Position numbers and translations under genes: made by a program. From Candidatus Limisoma faecipullorum (lineage in GTDB: Bacteria; Bacteroidota; Bacteroidia; Bacteroidales; Muribaculaceae), in assembly GCA_017694955.1 (NCBI GenBank), contig JADIMC010000053.1, positions 1 through 64,000 on the forward strand: DNA of 64,000 nucleotides, written 5' to 3'. This document shows, in pieces, positions 53,166-62,604 of the stretch (position 1 is its first letter; each line of letters opens with the position of its first letter). The notes under the pieces were generated by a model, which saw only the letters and a program-made list of their open reading frames with translations, did no database searches and was not told the origin of the DNA.

Positions 53166-53897
53166 ATGGAAATATTCTGGAACACCATCGCGTCATACAA
53201 TGCCTCTACATGGCATTTGCAAATAATTATTGTACTGATAGCGATATTTCTGACCGTCGCTCTCTACCGCCGCCCTTCCCACAAGGTGAAAGTTGCGATG
53301 AAACTGTTCATGGCGGCTTTGAATTTCTGGATTGCCGGAGTGTATTATCTGATATATTGCGACGGACGCGACTACAATGAGATGTACGCGCTGTTCTGGG
53401 GCATAATGGGCGGAATCTGGATTTACGACCTGCTCATCAAGCACGCCTCGCTCGAATGCACCGGCAAGCACAACAAATTCGCGATAGTGCTTTTCGCCAT
53501 GCCGTTTGTCTATCCCGTGGCATCGCTGCTGCTCGGACGCAGCTTCCCGATGATGACCTCGCCGGTCATGCCCTGCTCCGTGGCCGTGTTCACAATCGGG
53601 CTGATGCTCGCGTTTTCCGAGAGGGTCAACATCGTGCTCTCGATGTTCCTGTGCCACTGGGCGCTGATAAGTTTCTCCAAAGTGTATTTCTTCGGCATAC
53701 CCGAGGACTACATCTTGGCATGCAGCGTGGTGCCGGCACTCTACATATTTTTCCGCGAATACATACAAAGCAAGATGCTGCGCGACTCAAAGCCGTCTGC
53801 AAAAGTGCTGAACGCGCTTTTAGTGATACTTTGCGTGATAATCGGCGCATTTTTCACCTTTTCACTGTTCCAACAGGTGAATATGTTCGCGAAATAA
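53166..53897 (+). CDS. DUF6064 membrane protein
   Basis: 243 residues with about seven hydrophobic helices. The N-terminal YNASTWHLQIIIVLIAIFL, then FMAALNFWIAGVYYLIYC, ALFWGIMGGIWIYDLLIK and the block VYPVASLLLGRSFPMMTSPV-MPCSVAVFTIGLMLAF fit the DUF6064 pattern as I recall it. No catalytic or transport motif is known for that family. It lies 26 bases behind the ThrE pair and 15 bases ahead of the methyltransferase gene, in the same transcript by spacing. Confidence 0.7.
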   Translation: MEIFWNTIASYNASTWHLQIIIVLIAIFLTVALYRRPSHKVKVAMKLFMAALNFWIAGVYYLIYCDGRDYNEMYALFWGIMGGIWIYDLLIKHASLECTGKHNKFAIVLFAMPFVYPVASLLLGRSFPMMTSPVMPCSVAVFTIGLMLAFSERVNIVLSMFLCHWALISFSKVYFFGIPEDYILACSVVPALYIFFREYIQSKMLRDSKPSAKVLNALLVILCVIIGAFFTFSLFQQVNMFAK

Positions 53898-53912
53898 GCG
53901 TAACTTTGCGGT

Positions 53913-55277
53913 ATGGACAATGCGTTTATCGGACAAATCACAGACCTCCTCGGCAGCAGCGAGGCTCACAGACTGTTTGAGGCGCTGGGCGACGGCCCGG
54001 CCGTTTCCATACGTGTCAACAATGCGAAATGCCGGCTGCAACCGTCCGGCGACAGCGTACCGTGGTGCGGCAACGGCTTCTATCTCGACGAAAGACCAGC
54101 ATTCACTTTCGACCCTTTGCTGCACGCCGGAACGTACTACGTGCAGGACGCATCATCGATGTTCATCACCCACGTACTGAGGCAGATTACCGGCGACGAA
54201 GCCGTGACCTGCCTCGACCTGTGCGCCGCCCCCGGAGGAAAGACAACCGCCGCACTCGACGCGCTGACGGACGATTCATTGATTGTATGCAATGAAATCG
54301 ACAGCCAGCGGGCGCAAATCCTGCGCGAAAACGTCGTGAAATGGGGACGGACCAACTGCGTTGTCACCAACGACACTCCTCGCCGCCTCGGCCGGTTGCG
54401 CGGATTCTTCGACATCATCGCCACCGATATGCCCTGCTCCGGCGAAGGGATGTTCCGCAAGGACGAGGAGGCCGTCAGGCAGTGGTCGCCGTCGCTCGTT
54501 GCGCAATGCGCCGCCCGCCAGCGGGAAATCATAGCCGACATCTGGGACGCGCTGCGACCAGGCGGATACCTCATTTACAGCACATGCACCTTCAACCGTC
54601 AGGAAAACGAGGAGATAATCAACCACATAATCGAAGAATACGGGGCAGAGACGGTGGAAATTGCCGTAAACCCCGGCTGGAACATCTCGCCGGGAATCGG
54701 CACCGCGGCGCATTGCTACCGCTTCATGCAGCACCGCACACGTGGCGAAGGTCTGTTCATCGCCGTGCTGCGCAAGCCGGGGCAATATCAGGGCTGCGCC
54801 GTCAAAGCCAAGAAAGGGAAGATACTGCCTGTGCCTAAGCAATGCCGCAGCTTCGTCAGGGAGGATTCCGGAATAGTGCTTACTGTTGACGGAACAGAAG
54901 TGACGGCGCGCCCCATAGCCATAGCACAAAAGATGGAGGCCGTCAGGCAGAACGCCAATACCCTGCTGTGCGGCATCCCGGTAGCGTCAATTAAAGGCAA
55001 GGATTTGATTCCGCAGCACGCTCTGGCTCTAAGCACGATTCTCAACCGCAAAGAATTCCCTGAAATCGAAACTGATTACAATACTGCCATAGCCTACCTC
55101 CGCGGAGAAGCCATCACGCCGGATTCCGATGCCCCGCGCGGCTATTGCCTCGTCACATACCGCGGCTATCCGTTAGGATGGATAAAGAACTTAGGCAACC
55201 GCGCCAATAACTGCTATCCCAAGGAATGGCGCATACGCAGCGCGTCCACGCCCGAAACCCCGCCCGAAGTATTATGA
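53913..55277 (+). CDS. rsmF: RsmF-like rRNA cytosine-C5 methyltransferase
   Basis: 454 residues. Rossmann methyltransferase core of the NOL1/NOP2/Sun family: VQDASSMFITHVL, CLDLCAAPGGKTTAALDAL (SAM-binding motif I), ATDMPCSGEGMFRK (PCxG) and YSTCTFNRQENEE with the catalytic Cys of motif VI. The PCSGEGMF form and the C-terminal extension with a PUA-like fold (about 300-450, PHALAL-like ALSTILNRKEFP) fit RsmF, which makes m5C in 16S rRNA. Overlaps the next gene by ATGA. Confidence 0.88.
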   Translation: MDNAFIGQITDLLGSSEAHRLFEALGDGPAVSIRVNNAKCRLQPSGDSVPWCGNGFYLDERPAFTFDPLLHAGTYYVQDASSMFITHVLRQITGDEAVTCLDLCAAPGGKTTAALDALTDDSLIVCNEIDSQRAQILRENVVKWGRTNCVVTNDTPRRLGRLRGFFDIIATDMPCSGEGMFRKDEEAVRQWSPSLVAQCAARQREIIADIWDALRPGGYLIYSTCTFNRQENEEIINHIIEEYGAETVEIAVNPGWNISPGIGTAAHCYRFMQHRTRGEGLFIAVLRKPGQYQGCAVKAKKGKILPVPKQCRSFVREDSGIVLTVDGTEVTARPIAIAQKMEAVRQNANTLLCGIPVASIKGKDLIPQHALALSTILNRKEFPEIETDYNTAIAYLRGEAITPDSDAPRGYCLVTYRGYPLGWIKNLGNRANNCYPKEWRIRSASTPETPPEVL

Positions 55278-55843
55278 CAGGTTACGCCTACAAATCGGAA
55301 ATTTCGGAAGCGCACATCGGCGCGGAAGAATACATAAACAATTTCCGCGACCCCGAGCGGTTTATGGAATATTGCCGCCAATGCCCGATGTACGGAAAGA
55401 CTTGGGCTTGTCCTCCCTACGAATTCGATATCGAGGAATACCTGCACGGCTACCGCTTCGCCACTATCATTATGGCAAAAATCACGCCCACAGAGAAAGG
55501 CATCCCCATTGCCGAAACCGGCAGATTGCTGCTGCCGGAACGGATACGTCTGGAACGGATGCTTTTACAGGCAGAAAAAGAATCAGGAGGAAAAGCATTC
55601 GCATTCATCGGCAAATGCCATTACTGTGTGGAATGCACTCGCGAAGCCGGATTGCCGTGCCGCCATCCCGAGAAAGTGCGGCCATCGCTCGAAGCCTGCG
55701 GATTCGACATCGTAAAGACAGCGACCAAACTGTTCTCCACAGAAATCAAATGGAGCAGCAACAGCTTTGTGCCGGAATACCTAACCCTTATAGGCGGACT
55801 TTTCCACAATTCCGGCAGTTGCATATCATATCTTAAATTATGA
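55274..55843 (+). CDS. DUF2284 metal-binding protein
   Basis: 189 residues from the ATG at 55274 that overlaps the rsmF stop. Eight or more conserved cysteines in DUF2284 arrangement: YCRQCPMYGKTWACPPY, then FIGKCHYCVECTREAGLPCRHPEK, and SGSCISYLKL near the end. The set suggests an iron-sulfur or zinc site in a cytoplasmic protein; the family has no established function and appears often in anaerobes. Translation is probably coupled to the methyltransferase gene, which may or may not be functional. Confidence 0.85.
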   Translation: MTGYAYKSEISEAHIGAEEYINNFRDPERFMEYCRQCPMYGKTWACPPYEFDIEEYLHGYRFATIIMAKITPTEKGIPIAETGRLLLPERIRLERMLLQAEKESGGKAFAFIGKCHYCVECTREAGLPCRHPEKVRPSLEACGFDIVKTATKLFSTEIKWSSNSFVPEYLTLIGGLFHNSGSCISYLKL

Positions 55844-55970
55844 TTTTGTCTGTTCTGCAATTTATCCCAATATGACAAACGGCTTTTTATGTTTTAAAAC
55901 ATAAAAACTCTCTTAAACCTTTTTACGACAACATATGTTACACTATAAAACTAAACTTAATACCTAAAAA

Positions 55971-56591
55971 ATGAAAACAAAAACATTGATTCTGCAATTG
56001 CCACAACAGCAATGTGCCTGCCAGTGATGGCACAAAAAAGGAGCAGCCTCTGGAACGACACGTTCAACGCAGGAGTGAGCTACAGCACCAATGTCCTGAA
56101 TGAGAAGACAATAGACTACAGGGGGGGCACTGAACTTCGGCTACCGCAAATTCCTGTACTATGGACTGTTTGTGATGCCTGAAGCGTCGCTATATTGGCA
56201 GAAGTACGACTGCACGACGGAAAGAGTGTCATGCCCTTATCCTCCCGATTTTGGAGACCAGGACTCTAAAGCGGGGAAAGACAAGCTCAACCGCGTAGGG
56301 TTGGGAATCGACGCTCTCCTCGGCATCCGTATTTCAATGGCTGAGAAAGTGGGCATCGACCTTATGGCAGGACCGTATATAGGCTGGTCGTTTGCCAATA
56401 AAGAGGATGGCTTTAGTTACGATTACGACAATTTCGAGGTTAGAGGCCGCTTCGGCGTTGGCATTTCCGTATTGGATAAAATCTATGTGAACGCTTTCTA
56501 TGATGTCTGCAAGAAGAAATTCATAGATGATAACTCGTACCACAACAACCGTGGAAACATCGTCACAGTCGGCATCGGATATACATTCTGA
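55971..56591 (+). pseudogene. Frameshifted outer-membrane barrel gene
   Basis: The ATG at 55971 opens a signal peptide (MKTKTLI), but the frame shifts by one base near 55994 and then meets TGA at 56025; the +1 frame continues as IATTAMCLPVMAQKRSSLW and so on to a G7 tract at 56121-56127, after which the original frame resumes (NFGYRKFLYYG to GNIVTVGIGYTF). One missing base and one extra G restore each other. Repaired, the product would be about 206 residues: a signal peptide and small barrel with a terminal Phe, of the outer-membrane beta-barrel (porin-like, OmpW/PorT) type. It could be a pseudogene, a phase-variable gene or an assembly artefact. Confidence 0.75.
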
Positions 56592-56635
56592 CTTTTTTCA
56601 CCTCACAAAGAGGACGTACAAGCACAAGAACAACA

Positions 56636-56666
56636 AAAGGGACGCACCGCCAAGATGCGTCCCTTT
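56636..56666. terminator. Bidirectional terminator
   Basis: Perfect 11-bp stem AAAGGGACGCA / TGCGTCCCTTT between the barrel gene and convergent sdhB. Confidence 0.85.
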
Positions 56667-56686
56667 CTACTTATAGGATTCCGTTA

Positions 56687-57442
56687 TTAGTCCTTGAACT
56701 TCATTTTCAAGTATTCACGGTTCATACGGGCGATGTTGCTCAAAGAAATGTTCTTCGGACACTGAGCCGCACAAGCGCCGGTGTTGGTACAGTTACCGAA
56801 ACCGAGCTCGTCCATCTTGCTCACCATAGCGCGCACGCGGCGTGCAGCCTCTACCCTGCCTTGCGGAAGGAGCGCGAACTGGCTGACCTTGGCCGATACG
56901 AAAAGCATTGCAGAGCCGTTCTTGCAGGCAGCCACGCATGCACCGCAACCGATACAGGTAGCCGAGTCCATAGCCTCATCGGCAGCTTCCTTTGGAATAG
57001 GAATTGCATTGGCATCCTGTGCGCCTCCTGTGTTGAACGACACATATCCGCCAGCCTGCTGAATCTTGTCGAAAGCCGAACGGTCAACCATCAAGTCGCG
57101 GATTACCGGGAATGCGGCAGAACGCCACGGCTCTACGGTGATAGTGTCGCCGTCGTTGAACTTGCGCATATGCAACTGGCAGGTAGTGATGCTCCCGACA
57201 GGTCCATGAGGATTACCGTTGATGTAGAGCGAACACATACCGCAGATGCCCTCGCGGCAGTCGTTATCGAATACTACCGGTTCTTCTCCCTTCTCTACAA
57301 GCTGTTCGTTGAGCATATCGAGCATTTCGAGGAAGCTGATGTCGGTAGGCACATCATTCATAGGATATTCGACGAACTGACCCGGTTCTTTCGGACCATG
57401 TTGACGCCATATTCTCAATTTTATATTGATTGAATTTTCCAT
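56687..57442 (-). CDS. sdhB: Succinate dehydrogenase/fumarate reductase iron-sulfur subunit
   Basis: 251 residues. The [2Fe-2S] ligand set [15 protein letters not shown] near residue 62 and later [32 protein letters not shown] for the [4Fe-4S] and [3Fe-4S] clusters are intact. It passes electrons between the flavoprotein and the haem b anchor. Last gene of the C-A-B operon, 28 bases after sdhA. In anaerobic Bacteroidales this complex mainly runs as fumarate reductase producing succinate. Confidence 0.96.
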   Translation of the reverse strand: MENSINIKLRIWRQHGPKEPGQFVEYPMNDVPTDISFLEMLDMLNEQLVEKGEEPVVFDNDCREGICGMCSLYINGNPHGPVGSITTCQLHMRKFNDGDTITVEPWRSAAFPVIRDLMVDRSAFDKIQQAGGYVSFNTGGAQDANAIPIPKEAADEAMDSATCIGCGACVAACKNGSAMLFVSAKVSQFALLPQGRVEAARRVRAMVSKMDELGFGNCTNTGACAAQCPKNISLSNIARMNREYLKMKFKD

Positions 57443-57470
57443 TTTTCTAAAATTTTATGCCTTTGGCTGA

Positions 57471-59486
57471 TTATGACTTATAGTTACGGGTTTGAACCTT
57501 GATAGCTTCATATTTCAACGGTTCTTTCAGCAAGACAGGTTTGCCGTCCTCGCCGTTGTACTTCCAGCAAGCCACATACATATACTCGTCGTCGCGGCGT
57601 TGAGCCTCGCCGTCGGATGTCTGGTATTCTTCGCGGAAGTGTGCGCCGCACGATTCGTTGCGGTGCAAAGCATCGATAGCCATCAACTTGCCGATTGTGA
57701 TGAAGTCCTCCAGACGGAGTGCCTTCTCAAGCTCGGTGTTGAGAGTGTCGGCGCTGCCCGGGATAAACAGATTGGTATCGAATTCCTTCTTCACCTCGTC
57801 GATTTCCTTGATAGCCTCGACAAGGCTCTCTGCCGTACGTCCCATACCTACGAGATTCCACATAATCATACCCAACTGCTTGTGGATTGAATCTGCAGAA
57901 CGCTTGCCCTTGATGTTCATCAGGCGCTCGATACGTGCGCGTACCTTCTTCTCAGCCTCTTCGAATTCAGGAGCATCGATACCCGGATGCTTAACCTTGA
58001 TCTGGTCAGAAAGATAGTTCTGCATAGTGTAAGGCAATACGAAGTAGCCGTCAGCAAGACCCTGCATAAGAGCCGATGCGCCAAGGCGGTTACCACCGTG
58101 ATCAGAGAAGTTGGCCTCACCGATTGCGAACAGACCCGGTACAGAAGTCTGCAATTCATAGTCAACCCAAATACCGCCCATCGTATAGTGCGATGCCGGG
58201 AATATCATCATCGGGGTCTCATATGGATTATCGTCGGTAATCATTTCGTACATCTGGAACAAGTTGCCGTAGCGAGCTTCAATCACATCCCTTCCAAGAC
58301 GGTTGATTGCCTCGGAGAAGTCCAGATAAACGGCATTGCCTGTCCCGACACCATAACCGGCATCGCAACGCTCCTTAGCGGCACGGCTGGCGATATCGCG
58401 CGGACAAAGGTTACCGAATGCCGGATAACGGCGCTCCAAATAATAGTCGCGGTCGTCTTCCGCAATCTGCGTAGGTTTCAACTTACCGGCACGGATAGCC
58501 TCTGCATCCTCTTTCTTCTTCGGCACCCAGATACGTCCGTCGTTACGCAACGATTCCGACATAAGGGTAAGTTTCGACTGGTTCTCACCGTGCTTTGGAA
58601 TACAAGTCGGGTGAATCTGAGTGAAACAAAGATTTGCAAGGTATGCGCCATGCTTGTAGCACTGAACGGCAACAGAACCGTTGCAACCCATAGCGTTGGT
58701 AGAAAGGAAGAACACACGTCCGTAACCGCCGGTAGCGACTACTACCGCATGCGCTGCATAACGCTCGATTTCGCCAGTGATAAGGTTGCGGACGATTATA
58801 CCGCGCGCACGGCCGTCAACGACAACCAAATCAAGCATCTCACGGCGTACGAACGACTTCACCGAGCCCTTCTTTATCTGACGGTTCAATGAAGAATATG
58901 CGCCAAGAAGCAATTGCTGTCCTGTCTGTCCTTTTGCATAGAACGTACGTGAAACCTGTGCGCCACCGAAGGAACGGTTTGCAAGCAGACCGCCATATTC
59001 GCGAGCGAAAGGCACGCCCTGAGCGACACATTGGTCGATTATATTATTCGATACTTCAGCAAGACGGTAAACGTTAGCCTCACGTGAACGGAAGTCACCA
59101 CCCTTCACCGTGTCGTAGAACAAACGATATACGGAGTCACCGTCATTCTGATAATTCTTAGCAGCATTGATACCGCCTTGGGCAGCAATCGAGTGAGCAC
59201 GGCGCGGAGAATCCTGAATGCAGAAATTCAACACGTTGAATCCCATCTCGCCAAGTGTGGCTGCCGCCGATGCTCCAGCAAGACCGGTACCGACAACGAT
59301 AATGTCAAGATGGCGCTTGTTTGCCGGATTCACAAGCTTCTGATGAGCCTTGAAGTTCGTCCATTTTTCCGCCACCGGACCTTCCGGTATCTTAGAATCG
59401 ACTTTCTCGTCAGAATAGATGGCATAATTGCCCATTATACTTGTACTGTCAACTATTTTGCCAGTTTGTTTTTTATTGTCTTCCAT
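57471..59486 (-). CDS. sdhA: Succinate dehydrogenase/fumarate reductase flavoprotein
   Basis: 671 residues, the long form typical of the single-membrane-subunit (type B) complex. FAD-binding [19 protein letters not shown], the His that binds FAD in [15 protein letters not shown], active-site [11 protein letters not shown], and the [20 protein letters not shown] domain end are all present. It interconverts fumarate and succinate on the cytoplasmic face of the inner membrane. Middle gene of the operon: 27 bases after sdhC, 28 before sdhB. Confidence 0.97.
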   Translation of the reverse strand: MEDNKKQTGKIVDSTSIMGNYAIYSDEKVDSKIPEGPVAEKWTNFKAHQKLVNPANKRHLDIIVVGTGLAGASAAATLGEMGFNVLNFCIQDSPRRAHSIAAQGGINAAKNYQNDGDSVYRLFYDTVKGGDFRSREANVYRLAEVSNNIIDQCVAQGVPFAREYGGLLANRSFGGAQVSRTFYAKGQTGQQLLLGAYSSLNRQIKKGSVKSFVRREMLDLVVVDGRARGIIVRNLITGEIERYAAHAVVVATGGYGRVFFLSTNAMGCNGSVAVQCYKHGAYLANLCFTQIHPTCIPKHGENQSKLTLMSESLRNDGRIWVPKKKEDAEAIRAGKLKPTQIAEDDRDYYLERRYPAFGNLCPRDIASRAAKERCDAGYGVGTGNAVYLDFSEAINRLGRDVIEARYGNLFQMYEMITDDNPYETPMMIFPASHYTMGGIWVDYELQTSVPGLFAIGEANFSDHGGNRLGASALMQGLADGYFVLPYTMQNYLSDQIKVKHPGIDAPEFEEAEKKVRARIERLMNIKGKRSADSIHKQLGMIMWNLVGMGRTAESLVEAIKEIDEVKKEFDTNLFIPGSADTLNTELEKALRLEDFITIGKLMAIDALHRNESCGAHFREEYQTSDGEAQRRDDEYMYVACWKYNGEDGKPVLLKEPLKYEAIKVQTRNYKS

Positions 59487-59513
59487 TTTTCAATCTGTTT
59501 GAATTGTTAGAAA

Positions 59514-60203
59514 TTATAACGCGTATTGGCAAGTGAAAACAACAGCTTGGATGACAAACAATGCGATGGCAATCGTAGCCCACCAGTTGCCAAGCGTTCT
59601 GAAACGAGGAATCCATTTGTTGTTGGAAACTCCAAGCGACTGGAACGCACTCCAGAATCCATGAGTCATATGGAACCATAATGCGACAAGACCGATAACA
59701 TAAACCGGCAATGTCCAAAGCTGGCTGAATGCGTTCTCAATGTGATGCATACCGTCAGCAGCGTAACCCACAGCAAAAGCCGAAGTCTCGCATCCCATCT
59801 CGTGCATCACCTCCACAAGCTGCATTTTAGCCCAGAATTGCGCAAAGTGAACAATCATGAACGCCACTACCACAATACCAAGCACAAGCATATTCTGCGA
59901 TGCCCATTCCACGCTCTTCGGACGTGTGGTGACCTCATAGCGGTCATTACCACGTGCCTTGCGGTTCTGCAAGGTCAACCAGAAAGCATAGATGATGTGA
60001 ATTACGAAACCGGCAGCAAGAATAAGCGTGCCAATCAAGGCATACCAGTTCGCTCCCAAAAACTCACAAATCAGGTTATAACCTTTCGGAGAAATCAGGG
60101 CTACCGTATTCATTAACACGTGAAAGGTCACAAATAGGATCAGGAAAAGTCCTGTCACCGACATTACGACCTTCCGTCCTAAGGATGAATTTGTTAACCA
60201 CAT
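59514..60203 (-). CDS. sdhC: Succinate dehydrogenase/fumarate reductase cytochrome b subunit
   Basis: 229 residues from ATG at 60203; an earlier in-frame start at 60257 would place non-family residues before SSLGRKVVMSVTGLFLILFV. Five membrane helices; several candidate haem-ligand His residues (FHVLMN, VIHIIYAFW, VHFAQFW, WFHMTHGFWSAF) as in type B anchors binding two haems and menaquinone. A minus-strand -7 box TAAATTTG lies at 60272-60279. First gene of the sdhCAB operon. Confidence 0.93.
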   Translation of the reverse strand: MWLTNSSLGRKVVMSVTGLFLILFVTFHVLMNTVALISPKGYNLICEFLGANWYALIGTLILAAGFVIHIIYAFWLTLQNRKARGNDRYEVTTRPKSVEWASQNMLVLGIVVVAFMIVHFAQFWAKMQLVEVMHEMGCETSAFAVGYAADGMHHIENAFSQLWTLPVYVIGLVALWFHMTHGFWSAFQSLGVSNNKWIPRFRTLGNWWATIAIALFVIQAVVFTCQYAL

Positions 60204-60271
60204 AGTAGTTCTGAAAATTAAGTTATTAATAATTATTGTTACATTAAATTCACTCACTACATTTAGTGATG

Positions 60272-60279
60272 CAAATTTA
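60272..60279 (-). promoter_or_regulatory. -7 box of sdhCAB
   Basis: Minus strand TAAATTTG, leader about 65 bases; no matching -33 element at normal spacing. Confidence 0.5.
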
Positions 60280-60391
60280 CCGTTAATAATCCAAATATTG
60301 AAATAATTCTATATTTTTTCTGTAAATACCGCAGCCAATGCCATTCAACCTCTCACACAAGACATCCTGTCCACTAAAACCGACAGAAAGA

Positions 60392-60424
60392 TTTGATGTT
60401 TTAAAATAAATTGCCATACCTTTG
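60392..60424 (+). promoter_or_regulatory. Promoter of PNGase F-like gene
   Basis: TTTG at 60392-60395, 21-base spacer, TACCTTTG at 60417-60424; ATG 36 bases downstream. Confidence 0.7.
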
Positions 60425-60460
60425 CAAAAAGAAATCAAAACATCACATTTATCAACAAAA

Positions 60461-61849
60461 ATGAAGAAGATTGGATATTTTCATATCGGATTAGCTATGT
60501 TTTTAGGGTGTATGACAGCATCCGCGGAGCAGACGATGACATTTTTCGACGACGTAGTGTTCTATGACGGCTACAACGAGACCATTTTCGGCGCAGACGA
60601 AAATGACGGAGTACTCCGTCACCGCAACTCGCTCTACGCGGTGAAGATGACCGACGAGCAACTCGACGCTTTCGGCGAGACCACGGAAATGAACGTCACC
60701 ATACGCCCACTTTGCGACAATTATGACCGCATAGGCAACATCAACCTCGCATTCGTACCGAAAGGACAAGACTCCTACACCATCGACGGCGAAGGCGTGG
60801 AACGCATCGAGCTGGGACGCTTCATCACGCCGTTCATGAACTATCACAAGCTGCCGAACCGTGTGCAATATTCCTTCCAGGTCGATTATCTCACACACCT
60901 GTTCCACGACACGGCAATGCGCGAGAAATACGACTTCTGGCTTGAATTCGAGCTGTTCGGGATGCCCTACTCCGCCAACACGCAGATTGCCGGATGCGCC
61001 GACCGCAACGACATATTCTCCGGAACGCTGGAATTCGTAACATCAGAGCCGGCAATGGCGAGCAACGATGACAATGTGTTGATTCCCATCGTGATGAAAA
61101 AGCCGGAATATCAAGGAAACAACCTCAACAATTACAACTCTGCCGCCACCGACGAAATCGGTAAAACGGAAAAAACTTTCTTTTTCACATTGGCATCCGA
61201 CGTTAATGACGCTCAAATCGTGCTCATTACCTCCAACCACGGTGCAAATGCCAACGGCGAGGAATACAACCGCCGCTGGCATTACGTATATATGGACGGA
61301 AGCGAAGAACCTGTGCTGACCTACAAGCCAGGACGCGAAAGCTGCGAGCCTTTCAGAAAGTACAACACGCAAGCCAACGGCATATACGGAAATCTCAAGA
61401 TGAGCGACGAGGAATGGCAGTCGTTCAGCAACTGGTGTCCGGGCGACGTGATTGACAACCGCATAATCCGCCTCGGAGCGATGAAAGCTGGAGAGCATTC
61501 CGTGAAAATCTCCGTTCCGGAAGCCGTATTCCCTGAACAGCAGGGCGACATCCCTGTATCGATGTTCTTCCAAGGGCTGAAGACAGGCAAGTTTAAAGAA
61601 GATGCAGGAATCAGCTCAATCGTAAGAGAGCCATTCGTGAAAGTCAGCTACAGCGGCGACCTGATAGAGCTAAGCAGCGAGCAGGAAATACTGGAAGTGG
61701 AAATATATTCCATCTCCGGAAACTGCATTTACCGCTCGTTCGACAACTGCAACGTCATTTCACTGACAGGGATGGGAAAAGGCATCTATCTGCTCAACGC
61801 CTATCTCGACAACGATGTAATCGCCACACACAAAATCGTTCGCAATTGA
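60461..61849 (+). CDS. PNGase F-like N-glycanase with sorting tail
   Basis: 462 residues from the ATG at 60461 that starts a signal peptide; an ATG 13 codons earlier falls in the promoter. The two-domain PNGase F organisation is visible: an N-terminal beta-sandwich (about 22-160, MTFFDDVVFYDGYNETIFG, FITPFMNYHK) and a C-terminal one with NHGANANGEEYNRRWHYVYM (Glu267/268 matches the active-site region), CEPFRKYNTQANGIYG, and FSNWCPGD. A type IX sorting-like tail (VEIYSISGNCIYRS, GKGIYLLNAYL) ends the protein. Expected activity is hydrolysis of the glycan-Asn bond on glycoproteins, outside the cell. Single-gene unit with its own promoter and terminator. Confidence 0.85.
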   Translation: MKKIGYFHIGLAMFLGCMTASAEQTMTFFDDVVFYDGYNETIFGADENDGVLRHRNSLYAVKMTDEQLDAFGETTEMNVTIRPLCDNYDRIGNINLAFVPKGQDSYTIDGEGVERIELGRFITPFMNYHKLPNRVQYSFQVDYLTHLFHDTAMREKYDFWLEFELFGMPYSANTQIAGCADRNDIFSGTLEFVTSEPAMASNDDNVLIPIVMKKPEYQGNNLNNYNSAATDEIGKTEKTFFFTLASDVNDAQIVLITSNHGANANGEEYNRRWHYVYMDGSEEPVLTYKPGRESCEPFRKYNTQANGIYGNLKMSDEEWQSFSNWCPGDVIDNRIIRLGAMKAGEHSVKISVPEAVFPEQQGDIPVSMFFQGLKTGKFKEDAGISSIVREPFVKVSYSGDLIELSSEQEILEVEIYSISGNCIYRSFDNCNVISLTGMGKGIYLLNAYLDNDVIATHKIVRN

Positions 61850-61878
61850 GACAAGAAAACTATTTTTCCTAAATACAG

Positions 61879-61903
61879 AAAAGGGGCATTCGCCCCTTTT
61901 TTC
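61879..61903 (+). terminator. Terminator of PNGase F-like gene
   Basis: AAAAGGGGC-ATTC-GCCCCTTTT followed by TT. Confidence 0.85.
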
Positions 61904-61950
61904 ATATCATCTACCCCGCTCCGGAGCTTTCCCCAAAACTCATCCGAATA

Positions 61951-62086
61951 AATCTGAAGACTTCGTTTTCATTTGCTTCTGCTCTCGGCTTTCATTATCT
62001 TTCAATAAGATAAGATACGCCTTGGCATAATCAAATCTGAAGACTTCGTTTTCATTTGCTTCTGCTCTCGGCTTTCATTATCTTTG
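61951..62086 (+). repeat. Promoter-bearing repeat, tandem copies 2 and 3
   Basis: Two identical 52-base blocks, 61951-62002 and 62034-62085, with an 83-base period. The first ends TATCTTTC (imperfect -7 box); the second ends TATCTTTG (62079-62086) with TTTG at 62055-62058 and a 20-base spacer, a complete promoter 22 bases before the next ATG. Bases 61991-62086 match 4930-5025 at 84 of 96 positions. Confidence 0.9.
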
Positions 62087-62107
62087 TGAAAACATACCTA
62101 AATTAAA

Positions 62108-62581
62108 ATGAAAGAAACGACTCTAACACTTATCTCCATCATACTCCCTGTAGTGTGTGCCATATTAGGATGGATTATTCACAGAAAAACTGAACGAATT
62201 AAAATAATGGAGAATCAATTATCCGATAAGAAATATAATACCTATTCAGATATTGTCACTATGTTTTTCAACACAATCAAGGACACGAAAGAACATAAGA
62301 CAATAAATCAGAAGGAAACAATGATTAAAATAATGGATGCGAAACGTGACATTTTAATGTATGCATCTGACGATGTCTTCAAGGCTTTTAATAATTTTCT
62401 TCTTACATCATCGCTTATGTCGCAGCAAGATTCCGACTACGCTGTAACAAAAAGTGTTCTACAACTTATGAGAACCATAAGACAGGACATGTGCGGGAAG
62501 CAATCATCCGTAACGGAAAAAGACATTCTGTTATGTCTCACTCAAAACAAAGAAGATATAGATAAATTTTTCGGGAAATAA
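62108..62581 (+). CDS. Hypothetical membrane-anchored protein
   Basis: 157 residues. One N-terminal membrane helix (about 5-24, LTLISIILPVVCAILGWII), then a short basic segment and an alpha-helical cytoplasmic part (residues 30-157) rich in Lys, Asp and Met. I recognise no family. It is AT-rich compared with the genes around 45-55 kb, and its promoter is a dispersed repeat. An HD-type hydrolase gene follows 23 bases later, so a joint role is plausible but unproven. Confidence 0.7.
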   Translation: MKETTLTLISIILPVVCAILGWIIHRKTERIKIMENQLSDKKYNTYSDIVTMFFNTIKDTKEHKTINQKETMIKIMDAKRDILMYASDDVFKAFNNFLLTSSLMSQQDSDYAVTKSVLQLMRTIRQDMCGKQSSVTEKDILLCLTQNKEDIDKFFGK

Positions 62582-62604
62582 TTATGACTTTATAATCCAT
62601 TATT

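Noticed and set aside
53901-53908. TAACTTTG -7 box just before rsmF
   Set aside because: It is only 5 bases from the ATG and has no -33 partner; the gene is close enough to its upstream neighbour to be in the same transcript.
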